DNA from: Phycisphaerales bacterium
GTDB taxonomy: Bacteria > Planctomycetota > Phycisphaerae > Phycisphaerales > UBA1924
DNA length: 14,627 nt
Direction of reading: 5' to 3'
NCBI GenBank assembly: GCA_029212425.1
Contig: JARGNC010000049.1
Coordinates: 1-14,627 of the forward strand
The notes beneath the pieces are model-generated. The model was not told the DNA's origin. It saw nothing but the letters and a program-made list of their open reading frames with translations, and searched no databases. Both the position numbers and the translations under genes were made by a program. Each line of letters opens with the position of its first letter. Position 1 is the stretch's first letter. This document shows, in pieces, positions 1 through 6,164 of the stretch.

Positions 1-2
1 TT

Positions 3-56
3 GGGCATGTCGTGGATGCTGAGGAAGTTGAAGAGAACGATCCGAAGCAGAGCTAA
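3..56 (+). CDS. C-terminal end of an unidentified protein (partial, 5' cut by window edge)
   Basis: Reading from base 3 gives 17 codons ending in TAA at 54-56. The encoded tail is strongly acidic (GHVVDAEEVEENDPKQS). The frame is open to the window edge, and the stop lies 34 bp before a rho-independent terminator, which is how the end of a real gene looks. The other two plus-strand frames either stop at once or run through the terminator hairpin. The family cannot be named from so short a tail. Confidence 0.6.
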   Translation, partial: GHVVDAEEVEENDPKQS

Positions 57-90
57 ACAAGCAGGATTGATTTCATTCCAAAGAATAAAA

Positions 91-117
91 CGCCCCGGCA
101 GTGCTGGGGCGTTTTTT
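91..117. terminator. Bidirectional rho-independent terminator between convergent genes
   Basis: A 9-bp stem (91-99 with 103-111, one G-U pair) closes a 3-nt AGT loop. It is followed on the plus strand by six Ts (112-117) and preceded by AATAAAA (84-90), which reads as a U-rich tract on the minus strand. The hairpin lies between the stop of the left-edge plus-strand gene (56) and the stop of der (139), so it can serve both transcripts. Confidence 0.9.
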
Positions 118-138
118 GTTGTTGAGTAGGATGTTGAA

Positions 139-1737
139 TCAATCGTCGAAATATGCGCTCGCATCGTCTGGGAGATCCAAGAGGAATGCGTCGCGGTCGA
201 TGGTTTCTTCGCTCATGTCGTCGTCGAAGCGTCCTGTGGTTTGGTCTGGGACATGGAGTTGTTTGCCTGTCGCGGATTCGGACTTCTTCTCGACTCGGCT
301 GCGCGCACGCAAGATGAGCTTGATCGGGACTTCTCCGAATGGGAGGACCTCGCGGATGCGGTTCATCAGGTAACGCTCGTAGTTGAGCGTGAAGCGGTCG
401 GGATCATTGACGACCAGCACGAGGGTTGGTGGGTTGGTCTTGACCTGTGATGCGAAGTAGACGCGTGCTTCGGCGCCGAGCTTGTTGGTTGGGCCGCGTG
501 TTTGGATGATGGAAGCAACGGTGCGGTTGAGCTGTCCGGTTCCGACTCGTGTGGATGCTTGCTCGAAGAGCTCGAACGCGACTTCCAGAGCGTTGGTGAT
601 GTTCATGCCTTGCTTGGCGCTGATGATCGCGATGGGGGCGAAGGAGAGTCCCTTGAGTTCCTTGCGGATGTAGTCCTCGTAGCGTTTGGGGGTCGCGGGT
701 CGGCCCGCTTGGTCTGCTCCGTCTTTCGCGACATCCCACTTATTGAGCACGATGACGACCGGCTTATGCGAATCAACGATCAGTTGTCCGAGCTGCTCGT
801 CAACCTGCGAGATCTCGGTGGTCGCGTCGAGCATGTAGAGCACCACATCACAGCGGCTGATCGCACGCTTGGCGCGGTCGAGCGCGTAGTACTCGATCTT
901 GTCTTGGAATGATTTCTTTCGGCGGAGTCCCGCGGTGTCGATCGCGAGGATGGATTTTTCGCCCATCTCGATTTTGACATCGATCGCGTCGCGTGTGGTG
1001 CCTGCAATTTCGGACACGATGACGCGTTGCTCGCCTGCGAGGGTGTTGATGAGGGTGGACTTGCCCGCGTTGCGTTTGCCGACGATCGCGACTTTCATGT
1101 CGACTTCGGGTTCAGGCTCCCCTTTGTACTCTGGGACATAGTCGAAGAGCTTGTTGAGCATGTCACGACGGAGGTATTTGGAGGTCGCTGAGCAGATCAG
1201 GGGTGTCCCGAATCCAAAGGCGGCGAGTTCGTATGCGTGTGGTTCCCAGCTTGAATCGTCGCATTTGGTCGCGACGACATACACAGGGGTGAGTTCGGAG
1301 TTCTTTGAACCACTCTTATCACGCCGACCGAGTTTCTGTTCGCGGAGCATCTGGCAGATCGCTTGATCCTGCGCGGTAATCCCGGCTTGGCAATCTACAG
1401 CGAACAGGATGATGTCCGCGGTCGAGACCGCTTCAGCGATCTGGGTCTCGATGTCGTGGGTGAGGGAGGCGAGGTCTTCGCCGATCTCGTTGAAACGGGC
1501 GCCCTCGGCAACATAGACACCGAATCCGCCGGTATCGGTGAGCTCGACCTGTTTGGCGGAGTTTTTCTCGTTGAGGGGGTCGTTTGGGTGCTGGAGGTTG
1601 ACGACGATCGACAGGCGATCTCTGGTCACCCCTGGGGTGTCGTCAACGATCGCGACCCGCTCTTGAGCGATGAGATTGAGGAGGGAGGATTTGCCGACAT
1701 TGGGTCGGCCGACGATGGCGATGCGGGGAATGGGCAT
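139..1737 (-). CDS. der: Ribosome-assembly GTPase Der (EngA)
   Basis: Der carries two tandem GTPase domains and a KH-like domain and is needed for late maturation of the 50S ribosomal subunit in the cytoplasm. Domain 1 shows G1 GRPNVGKS (10-17), the TRD threonine (38), G3 DTGG (68-71) and G5 SAT (183-185). Domain 2 shows G1 GKRNAGKS (220-227), TTRD (247-250), G3 DTAG (267-270), G4 NKWD (332-335) and G5 SAK (373-375). The KH-like domain (about 385-485) has the typical TNPP and NDPDRF motifs and a YERYL-NRIRE helix. At 532 residues it is longer than the usual 440-490. The extra length comes from inserts near 47-63 and 136-150 and an acidic tail (486-532). The G4 motif of domain 1 is TKCD rather than NKxD. 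The ATG at 1737 is placed by the immediate G1 motif. It has no Shine-Dalgarno but has a promoter-like element 8 nt upstream. It is last in the metG-HAD-der run. Confidence 0.97.
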   Translation of the reverse strand: MPIPRIAIVGRPNVGKSSLLNLIAQERVAIVDDTPGVTRDRLSIVVNLQHPNDPLNEKNSAKQVELTDTGGFGVYVAEGARFNEIGEDLASLTHDIETQIAEAVSTADIILFAVDCQAGITAQDQAICQMLREQKLGRRDKSGSKNSELTPVYVVATKCDDSSWEPHAYELAAFGFGTPLICSATSKYLRRDMLNKLFDYVPEYKGEPEPEVDMKVAIVGKRNAGKSTLINTLAGEQRVIVSEIAGTTRDAIDVKIEMGEKSILAIDTAGLRRKKSFQDKIEYYALDRAKRAISRCDVVLYMLDATTEISQVDEQLGQLIVDSHKPVVIVLNKWDVAKDGADQAGRPATPKRYEDYIRKELKGLSFAPIAIISAKQGMNITNALEVAFELFEQASTRVGTGQLNRTVASIIQTRGPTNKLGAEARVYFASQVKTNPPTLVLVVNDPDRFTLNYERYLMNRIREVLPFGEVPIKLILRARSRVEKKSESATGKQLHVPDQTTGRFDDDMSEETIDRDAFLLDLPDDASAYFDD

Positions 1738-1745
1738 AGTCGAGG

Positions 1746-1773
1746 ATGATAGACAGCCGCTTTGATTTGTCAG
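1746..1773 (-). promoter_or_regulatory. Candidate sigma-70 promoter of der, predicting a leaderless transcript
   Basis: On the minus strand, CTGACA (1773-1768; 5/6 match to the -35 consensus) is separated by 16 bp from TATCAT (1751-1746; 5/6 match to the -10). Only 8 nt lie between the -10 and the ATG at 1737, so the transcript would begin at or next to the start codon. This fits the absence of a Shine-Dalgarno. It would allow der to be expressed apart from metG and the HAD gene. It is a pattern match only. Confidence 0.5.
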
Positions 1774-1798
1774 TTGAATAGGGTCGCAAACTTATGAT

Positions 1799-2512
1799 TT
1801 AGCGGGGTTTGCGGGAGTTTGACCCAAGATGAGCGGTCAGTTCATCGATCAGTTCGTGATGAGATTCGATGATCTGTGTCGCGCCCGCTTTGAGCAGATC
1901 GTCCGCAGGGGTCAGCGACGCGATCCCGATGACGCGCATGTTCGCGTTTCTCGCGGCGGTGACACCCGAAATTGAGTCTTCCACAACGACACAGTGTTCG
2001 GGATCGTGCCCCATTTCTGACGCGGCGTGGAGGAAGAGTCCCGGATCGGGTTTCCATTTGCCGACTTCGTAAGCGCTGAAGAGTGTCTTCTTTGCAGGTT
2101 GGGTTCTGTGCGCGAATCGGTTGATGAGGTTTGACCCTGTGAGGGTGAGGGTTGCTTTTTTGACCGGCGCGTTGGTGCCGACGCATCGGTGGGGCGCGTC
2201 GTCGCCCATCGCGTCGAGGGTGTCGAGGAGTTCGTGGATTCCATCGAGGGCGGGAACGCCGCAGGATTCGATTTCTTCGTACATGCGCGTGCGATACTGG
2301 TCCATGAGATTCGGGAGTTTGGTCCCGAGGTGGGTTTCGACATCGATGAGGATATCGTGCAGGTTGCGTCCCTTGAAGTGGTTGATGGAGTACTGGGTGT
2401 CGACTTCCCATCCTGCATCGGTGACGCACTGCGCGAGCACGCGGTTGGTGAGGGGTTCGGTATCGACGAGTACGCCGTCACAGTCGAAGATGATGAGGTT
2501 TGCATGGATCAT
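1799..2512 (-). CDS. HAD-superfamily hydrolase (phosphoglycolate phosphatase / beta-phosphoglucomutase-like)
   Basis: This is a cytoplasmic phosphotransferase of the HAD superfamily, which works through a phospho-aspartate. All four motifs are present. Motif I is FDCDGVLVDTE, with nucleophile D10 and acid/base D12. Motif II is CVGTNAP, with T113. Motif III has a lysine at K152 or K154 in GKWKPDP. Motif IV is VVVEDS, with E178-D179. Residues 14-85 form the small helical cap of subclass IA. The 237-residue length is normal. The DxDGVLVD-E and KPDP-F signatures point to the Gph/PgmB/YniC-like group, but the cap does not fix the substrate, so phosphoglycolate, a sugar phosphate or a nucleotide are all possible. 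The gene starts 15 bp after the metG stop and ends 61 bp before der, suggesting co-transcription with metG. No Shine-Dalgarno is seen. Confidence 0.9.
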   Translation of the reverse strand: MIHANLIIFDCDGVLVDTEPLTNRVLAQCVTDAGWEVDTQYSINHFKGRNLHDILIDVETHLGTKLPNLMDQYRTRMYEEIESCGVPALDGIHELLDTLDAMGDDAPHRCVGTNAPVKKATLTLTGSNLINRFAHRTQPAKKTLFSAYEVGKWKPDPGLFLHAASEMGHDPEHCVVVEDSISGVTAARNANMRVIGIASLTPADDLLKAGATQIIESHHELIDELTAHLGSNSRKPR

Positions 2513-2527
2513 GGGTGGTGGTACGCG

Positions 2528-4252
2528 TTAGACGGCTGCGGGTTCGGGAGCGGGTTCGTTGCCGTCGGCGCGCATGAAGAGCGCGTCACCCTTCGCGATG
2601 GTTTGTCCGACTTTGATCGCGTGCGGTCCTCCCCATTGGGCAAGCTCGGCAAGCGGCGCGACGAATGGGGAGTTCGGATCGTTGGGATCGGTGAGGTGGT
2701 TGCAGTTCCAGTTGCGCCACAGCTCGGCCATTTTTTCGGGCATTGCTGGGCTCAGCAAGAGCGATGCGATGCGGAGCGCCTCGGCGCAGGAGTAGAGGAT
2801 GGACTGGAGCGCGTGGGTGCCGTCGTCGAGGGTGTCGAGCTGTTTGGCAAGCGTGAACGGCGCGCAGTAAGAGATGAAGTCATCCACATAGCGGACGATG
2901 GAGCGGGCGCTGTCGAGCATGGTTTCGAGGTCCACCTTTGCGAGCGCGTCGGTTGCGTTTGTGGTCGCTTCGTTGATGAACTCTTGGAAGTTGTAGGTCC
3001 GGGTCGGATCGTCCACGGCTTTGCCCGCGTTTTCGAGTGCTTTGAGCGCGGTTTGCAGGGATGAGCCGTCGGGGAATCCGAACTCGCCGTTGCATGTTGC
3101 GGGGACGGTACCATCGAAGTATTTGTGGACCATGTTCCCGACTCGGCTGGTGGAGTTTCCGATCGAGTTGGCGAGGTCCGCGTTGTAGACCTCGATGAAT
3201 CGCGCGTGCGCGAAGTCCGCGTCGTTGGCGCCCAGCGGGCCTTGGGTGGTGAGGAACCAGCGGACGGCATCGAGCGAGTATTTTTCCGCGTACGCCTGGA
3301 GCAGGTCGATCTCGATGAAGTTCCCGAGCGATTTGGACATTTTCGTGCCCTCGGCGATCCAGTACGCGTGCGCGTAGACGGTTTTGGGGGGTTCTTTCCC
3401 GAGCGCGTGGAGCATAGCGGGCCAGATGATCGCGTGGAACCAGAGGATGTCTTTGGCCATCAGGTGGGTGACTTCGCCGTCCCAGTATTTGTTGCGTTCG
3501 ACGGTGTCGACTGTTGTGAGGTAGTTGCAGAGCGCTTCGATCCAGACGTAGATGCGGTGCGAATCGTCTCCCGGCATCTTGATGCCCCAGTCCGCGTCGC
3601 CTTCTTTGATCTTTCGGCTGACGGGGACCTTCATGAGTCCTTGTTTGAGGCGACCAAGCACTTCGTTTTTGCGTGCGCTTGGGAGGATGTTCACCGCGTC
3701 GTTTGCGAACTGTTCTTCGAGCCAGCTCTGGTAGTTGTCGAGGCGGAAGAAGTAGTTTTGCTCGACGCGTTTTTCGAGTGGTTTGCCTGTGACTGGTGAG
3801 TTGTATTCGTGCTCTTTCGCGACCATCTCTGTCAGGTATTCTTCTTGGGAGGGGTCGTACCAGCCCTCGTAGTCGCCGAGTTCGATGTCGCCTTGATCGA
3901 GGAGTTGTTTGATGTACGCGGAGGCTTTTTCTTTATGCCGATCTTCGGTCGTACGGACGAAATCGTCGTTGGAGAAGTTCATGAACTCGAACGCGGCTTT
4001 GAAGCGATCGGCGTTGATGGTCGCCCACTCGTAGGGGGTTTTGTTGTTCTCCGCGGCGGTCTTGGAGACCTTCTCCGCATGCTCGTCGGTGCCTGTGAGG
4101 AAGAAGACATCGCGGCCGACCAGACGCTGGGCGCGAGCGGCGACATCGGCGATGAGCGTGGTGTAGCAGTGTCCGATATGCGGACGATCGTTCACATAAT
4201 AAATCGGTGTGGTGATGTAGTACGGCGTTTGGTTGGCTTGGTCTGATCCCAT
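2528..4252 (-). CDS. metG: Methionyl-tRNA synthetase
   Basis: This cytoplasmic class I aminoacyl-tRNA synthetase charges tRNA-Met with methionine using ATP. The Rossmann catalytic fold contains HIGH (25-28, in NDRPHIGH) and KMSKS (304-308), with the typical YYITTPIYYVN N-terminus and FLTGTDEH (51-58). The connective-peptide insertion (about 118-170) keeps YEGWY and YFFRL but has no cysteine, so it lacks the zinc-binding knuckle of the E. coli type. The helical anticodon-binding domain runs from about 350 to 530. The protein ends soon after the GDALFMR segment at 574 residues, a little long for the family, with no C-terminal tRNA-binding (Arc1p-like) domain and a short Pro/Ala/Glu tail. The ATG at 4252 precedes the catalytic domain by about 10 residues. 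It lies head-to-head with the ECF sigma gene and 15 bp upstream of the HAD gene. Confidence 0.98.
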   Translation of the reverse strand: MGSDQANQTPYYITTPIYYVNDRPHIGHCYTTLIADVAARAQRLVGRDVFFLTGTDEHAEKVSKTAAENNKTPYEWATINADRFKAAFEFMNFSNDDFVRTTEDRHKEKASAYIKQLLDQGDIELGDYEGWYDPSQEEYLTEMVAKEHEYNSPVTGKPLEKRVEQNYFFRLDNYQSWLEEQFANDAVNILPSARKNEVLGRLKQGLMKVPVSRKIKEGDADWGIKMPGDDSHRIYVWIEALCNYLTTVDTVERNKYWDGEVTHLMAKDILWFHAIIWPAMLHALGKEPPKTVYAHAYWIAEGTKMSKSLGNFIEIDLLQAYAEKYSLDAVRWFLTTQGPLGANDADFAHARFIEVYNADLANSIGNSTSRVGNMVHKYFDGTVPATCNGEFGFPDGSSLQTALKALENAGKAVDDPTRTYNFQEFINEATTNATDALAKVDLETMLDSARSIVRYVDDFISYCAPFTLAKQLDTLDDGTHALQSILYSCAEALRIASLLLSPAMPEKMAELWRNWNCNHLTDPNDPNSPFVAPLAELAQWGGPHAIKVGQTIAKGDALFMRADGNEPAPEPAAV

Positions 4253-4260
4253 AGTCGGGG

Positions 4261-4266
4261 ATTGTA
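4261..4266 (-). promoter_or_regulatory. Candidate -10 element of metG close to the start codon
   Basis: The minus-strand hexamer TACAAT (4266-4261; 5/6 match to TATAAT) lies 8 nt before the metG ATG. Its spacing and flanking context (CCCCGACT then ATG) mirror the der start (CCTCGACT then ATG). No good -35 is visible 16-18 bp upstream. Transcription would begin at about the start codon, giving a leaderless mRNA. This is a pattern match only. Confidence 0.35.
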
Positions 4267-4311
4267 GATCAGGGGTTCGGAAGAAGGGCTTCGAAACTCG
4301 GTGTGTATTTC

Positions 4312-4318
4312 GGAACGG
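4312..4318 (+). promoter_or_regulatory. GGAACGG element in the metG/sigma divergent intergenic region
   Basis: The 173-bp gap between metG and the sigma gene (4253-4425) holds no plausible gene. GGAACGG at 4312-4318 resembles the GAAC core of many ECF -35 elements, and an A/T-rich stretch (AATATT, 4335-4340) follows about 17 bp later. A related GAACCGG lies upstream of the secreted TPR gene at 6109-6115. Autoregulation by the adjacent ECF sigma is an inference. The same seven bases recur at 4419-4425, immediately before the sigma ATG. Confidence 0.25.
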
Positions 4319-4425
4319 TCGGTTTGTATGCGGGAATATTTTGTCCTATCGTTGTGTATTGTGGGGAATAGAGTTGGGTACGGTACAGTTGACTTATCTG
4401 TTGAGAGGCGGGCGAGTTGGAACGG

Positions 4426-5034
4426 ATGAAGTTTGAACAACTCGCACTGCAGCATCTTGACGCTGTCTATCGCATGGCGTTCCACCTGAGCCGGGACGCG
4501 GATGTGGCTGATGAGTTGGTTCAGGAGGTCTATGTCCGCGCGTTCCGTCCTGGGACGATTGAGCGGTTTGAAGATAAAAGTGCCGAGGACGATTTCACTT
4601 CGGGCACCGGAGGCATGCGTTCGTGGTTGTTCGCGATCACCCACAATGTCTTCTACTCGAAGATCAAGAAGGATAAGCGGCGGCCGATGGCGGTCGAGCA
4701 GTTCTTCAACGAGTCTTCGGATGAGTTGATGCCCGATGAGGCGCCGCCTGTGTATGACCGAGCGTCGCTGGATTTCGAGCATGTCGATGAGAAGCTGAAA
4801 GAGGTTCTCTTCGGATTGAAAGAGGAGTACCGCGAGGTGCTGCTGATGTGGGCGGTCGATGGTCTGAAGTACCGTGAGATCGCTGAGATTCTTGATGTCC
4901 CGATCGGGACGGTGATGAGCCGACTACACAGGTCTCGCAAGGTCTTGAGCGATGCGCTCATGAGCGACGAGAAGGCGGTTGACGATTTAGGTTTGAGGGT
5001 GATGAGCGGCGGACAGAATAGCAATGACGAATGA
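4426..5034 (+). CDS. ECF-family RNA polymerase sigma factor
   Basis: The protein (202 residues from ATG 4426) has the two conserved ECF regions. Sigma-2, near the N-terminus, contains LDAVYRMAFHLSRD and DELVQEVYVRAFR for core binding and -10 recognition. Sigma-4, at about residues 130-185, contains the LKEEYREVLLM helix and a helix-turn-helix (YREIAEILDVPIGTVMSRLHRSR) for -35 recognition. A roughly 60-residue acidic linker separates them, and sigma-3 is absent, as in ECF factors. A TTG at 4417, 8 nt after a GAGAGG Shine-Dalgarno-like run, is an alternative start adding three residues; I prefer the ATG. The last 11 bases overlap the next gene, whose product has anti-sigma features, so the pair is probably translationally coupled and this factor is probably held at the membrane until released. 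The triggering signal is not visible. Confidence 0.93.
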   Translation: MKFEQLALQHLDAVYRMAFHLSRDADVADELVQEVYVRAFRPGTIERFEDKSAEDDFTSGTGGMRSWLFAITHNVFYSKIKKDKRRPMAVEQFFNESSDELMPDEAPPVYDRASLDFEHVDEKLKEVLFGLKEEYREVLLMWAVDGLKYREIAEILDVPIGTVMSRLHRSRKVLSDALMSDEKAVDDLGLRVMSGGQNSNDE

Positions 5035-5977
5035 CACCACTGACAACTCGAACTCCGGCACCCCAAATCCGGAATACAAACCAGACCTCAATGCGGAGGA
5101 GCTGTGTATCGCCGCGATGCTGCGTGCGTGTGCGGATGGTGAGCTGTGCCCTGAAGGGTGCGATCGTCTGAAGAAGTACCTCGCTGAACACCCCGAGGCG
5201 CAGGCGCAGGTCGCGTTTGAGAAGAATCTTAAGGGATGCTGTGATCGTGTGATGCGTGAGCCGGTATGTCCTGATGCGCTGCGTGCCAAAATCCACGCGA
5301 TGGCAGGATCCGCGGCGAGCATGCACGCATCCAACGAACAAACCAGACAGAAAAGCTTCTGGCAGCGATCTCCTGTGATGAGCGCAATGGCGGCGGTCTT
5401 GGTGATCGCGGCGGGTGCGCTGATCTGGCAGAGCTCTTCGCTGATTTCTATGGGAGGCGGGCTCGGGATCTCTGAGACAACTCCAGTTGCGTATGCGGAG
5501 CGGATCGGCAACTTTGTCGCTCGCGAGCACATGCGATGCTGCGATGAGAGTGCCGCGTCTCGCAAGCTGGTGATTGATGATGTTGACCAGACGACATCAT
5601 ACTTCTCTGAGAAGTTTGCTAAACCTGTTGTTTCTCCTGTGAGTCTCACGGATGGTTCAGAGATCCGCTATTACGGCGGTGGCGATTGTCATGTCCCTGC
5701 GACGAACGCATCGGGGCATCTCCGCTTTGACGCGGTCGGTCCTGATGGGCAGGTTGTGCCTTTGAGTTTGTTCATTGCTCCGGACCCTGGATTGCTTGGG
5801 ATCCAAGAGGGCATGACCTATGTGCTCAACTCAACAAAGTGCAGCGAGCAGGGCGCGAGTCTCTTCGCGTGGGTATCCGAAGGGGTCTTGTATCTGTTGG
5901 TGTCTGAAGCGGATGAGACGATGTGTTCGAGCGTGCGTGGGATGATGAACGCACCTGCGGAGCTCCGCAAGCTCTGA
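5024..5977 (+). CDS. Membrane-anchored anti-sigma factor (RsiW-like), cysteine-rich
   Basis: Predicted partner of the preceding ECF sigma factor, which it overlaps by 11 bp. The N-terminal cytoplasmic part (about 22-90) resembles a zinc-finger-type anti-sigma domain: ADGEL, followed by a helix ending in HPEAQ, with cysteines at 28, 36, 42, 46, 72, 73 and 82. It lacks a clean HxxxCxxC. One membrane segment lies at about 118-136. The extracytoplasmic part (about 140-317) follows the pattern of RsiW-type anti-sigma C-terminal domains: a hydrophobic strand with VPLSLFIAP, then ASLFAWVSEGVLYLLVSEAD. It carries five more cysteines (172, 173, 222, 273, 301). The total of 12 cysteines in 317 residues is high and could mean metal binding or redox sensing. 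Family assignment rests on position, topology and these patterns, not on a hallmark catalytic motif. Confidence 0.8.
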   Translation: MTNDTTDNSNSGTPNPEYKPDLNAEELCIAAMLRACADGELCPEGCDRLKKYLAEHPEAQAQVAFEKNLKGCCDRVMREPVCPDALRAKIHAMAGSAASMHASNEQTRQKSFWQRSPVMSAMAAVLVIAAGALIWQSSSLISMGGGLGISETTPVAYAERIGNFVAREHMRCCDESAASRKLVIDDVDQTTSYFSEKFAKPVVSPVSLTDGSEIRYYGGGDCHVPATNASGHLRFDAVGPDGQVVPLSLFIAPDPGLLGIQEGMTYVLNSTKCSEQGASLFAWVSEGVLYLLVSEADETMCSSVRGMMNAPAELRKL

Positions 5978-6013
5978 ATTCGTCGATTGCGCTCTATCGC
6001 GGACCTTGCAGGG

Positions 6014-6044
6014 CCAAAGTTACACAATTTATCCCGGACTTTGG
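6014..6044. repeat. Inverted repeat downstream of the anti-sigma gene
   Basis: CCAAAGT (6014-6020) and ACTTTGG (6038-6044) are perfect 7-bp complements around a 17-nt loop, 36 bp after the anti-sigma stop. Only three Ts follow, so it is a weak terminator at best. It could instead be an operator or an RNA hairpin. The rest of the 187-bp gap (5978-6164) holds the promoter of the next gene and no coding signal. Confidence 0.4.
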
Positions 6045-6108
6045 TTTCCCGTCAGCGGAATGCCGATTGGTATCTCGTGTGAAACTGCTGTTTGAAGCGG
6101 TATTGCGC

Positions 6109-6138
6109 GAACCGGTTGGGGGGGGCGGCGAGTATAAT
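6109..6138 (+). promoter_or_regulatory. Promoter of the secreted TPR / phosphatase gene pair
   Basis: TATAAT at 6133-6138 is a perfect -10 hexamer, 26 nt before the ATG at 6165. The upstream side is unusual: no TTGACA-like -35 lies at the right distance, but GAACC (6109-6113), an ECF-like -35 core, lies about 19 bp before the -10. A run of eight Gs (6118-6125) sits between them. Either the -10 works with an activator, or the GAAC element is used by an ECF factor. The downstream Shine-Dalgarno GGAAGGA (6150-6156) is 8 nt before the ATG and fixes the start. Confidence 0.55.
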
Positions 6139-6164
6139 TCAAAGAGACCGGAAGGACTTCGAAT

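Noticed and set aside
2189..3799. Long plus-strand open frames (2189-3064, 291 codons; 3125-3799, 224 codons) opposite the HAD and metG genes
   Set aside because: They are antisense to well-recognised genes. Their translations are Val/Gly/Glu-rich, as expected from the complement of GC-biased codons, and match no family.
4384..4394. TACAGT (4384-4389) and TTGACT (4389-4394) as promoter hexamers of the sigma gene
   Set aside because: They share a base and have no partner element at 16-18 bp spacing, so neither makes a convincing sigma-70 promoter.
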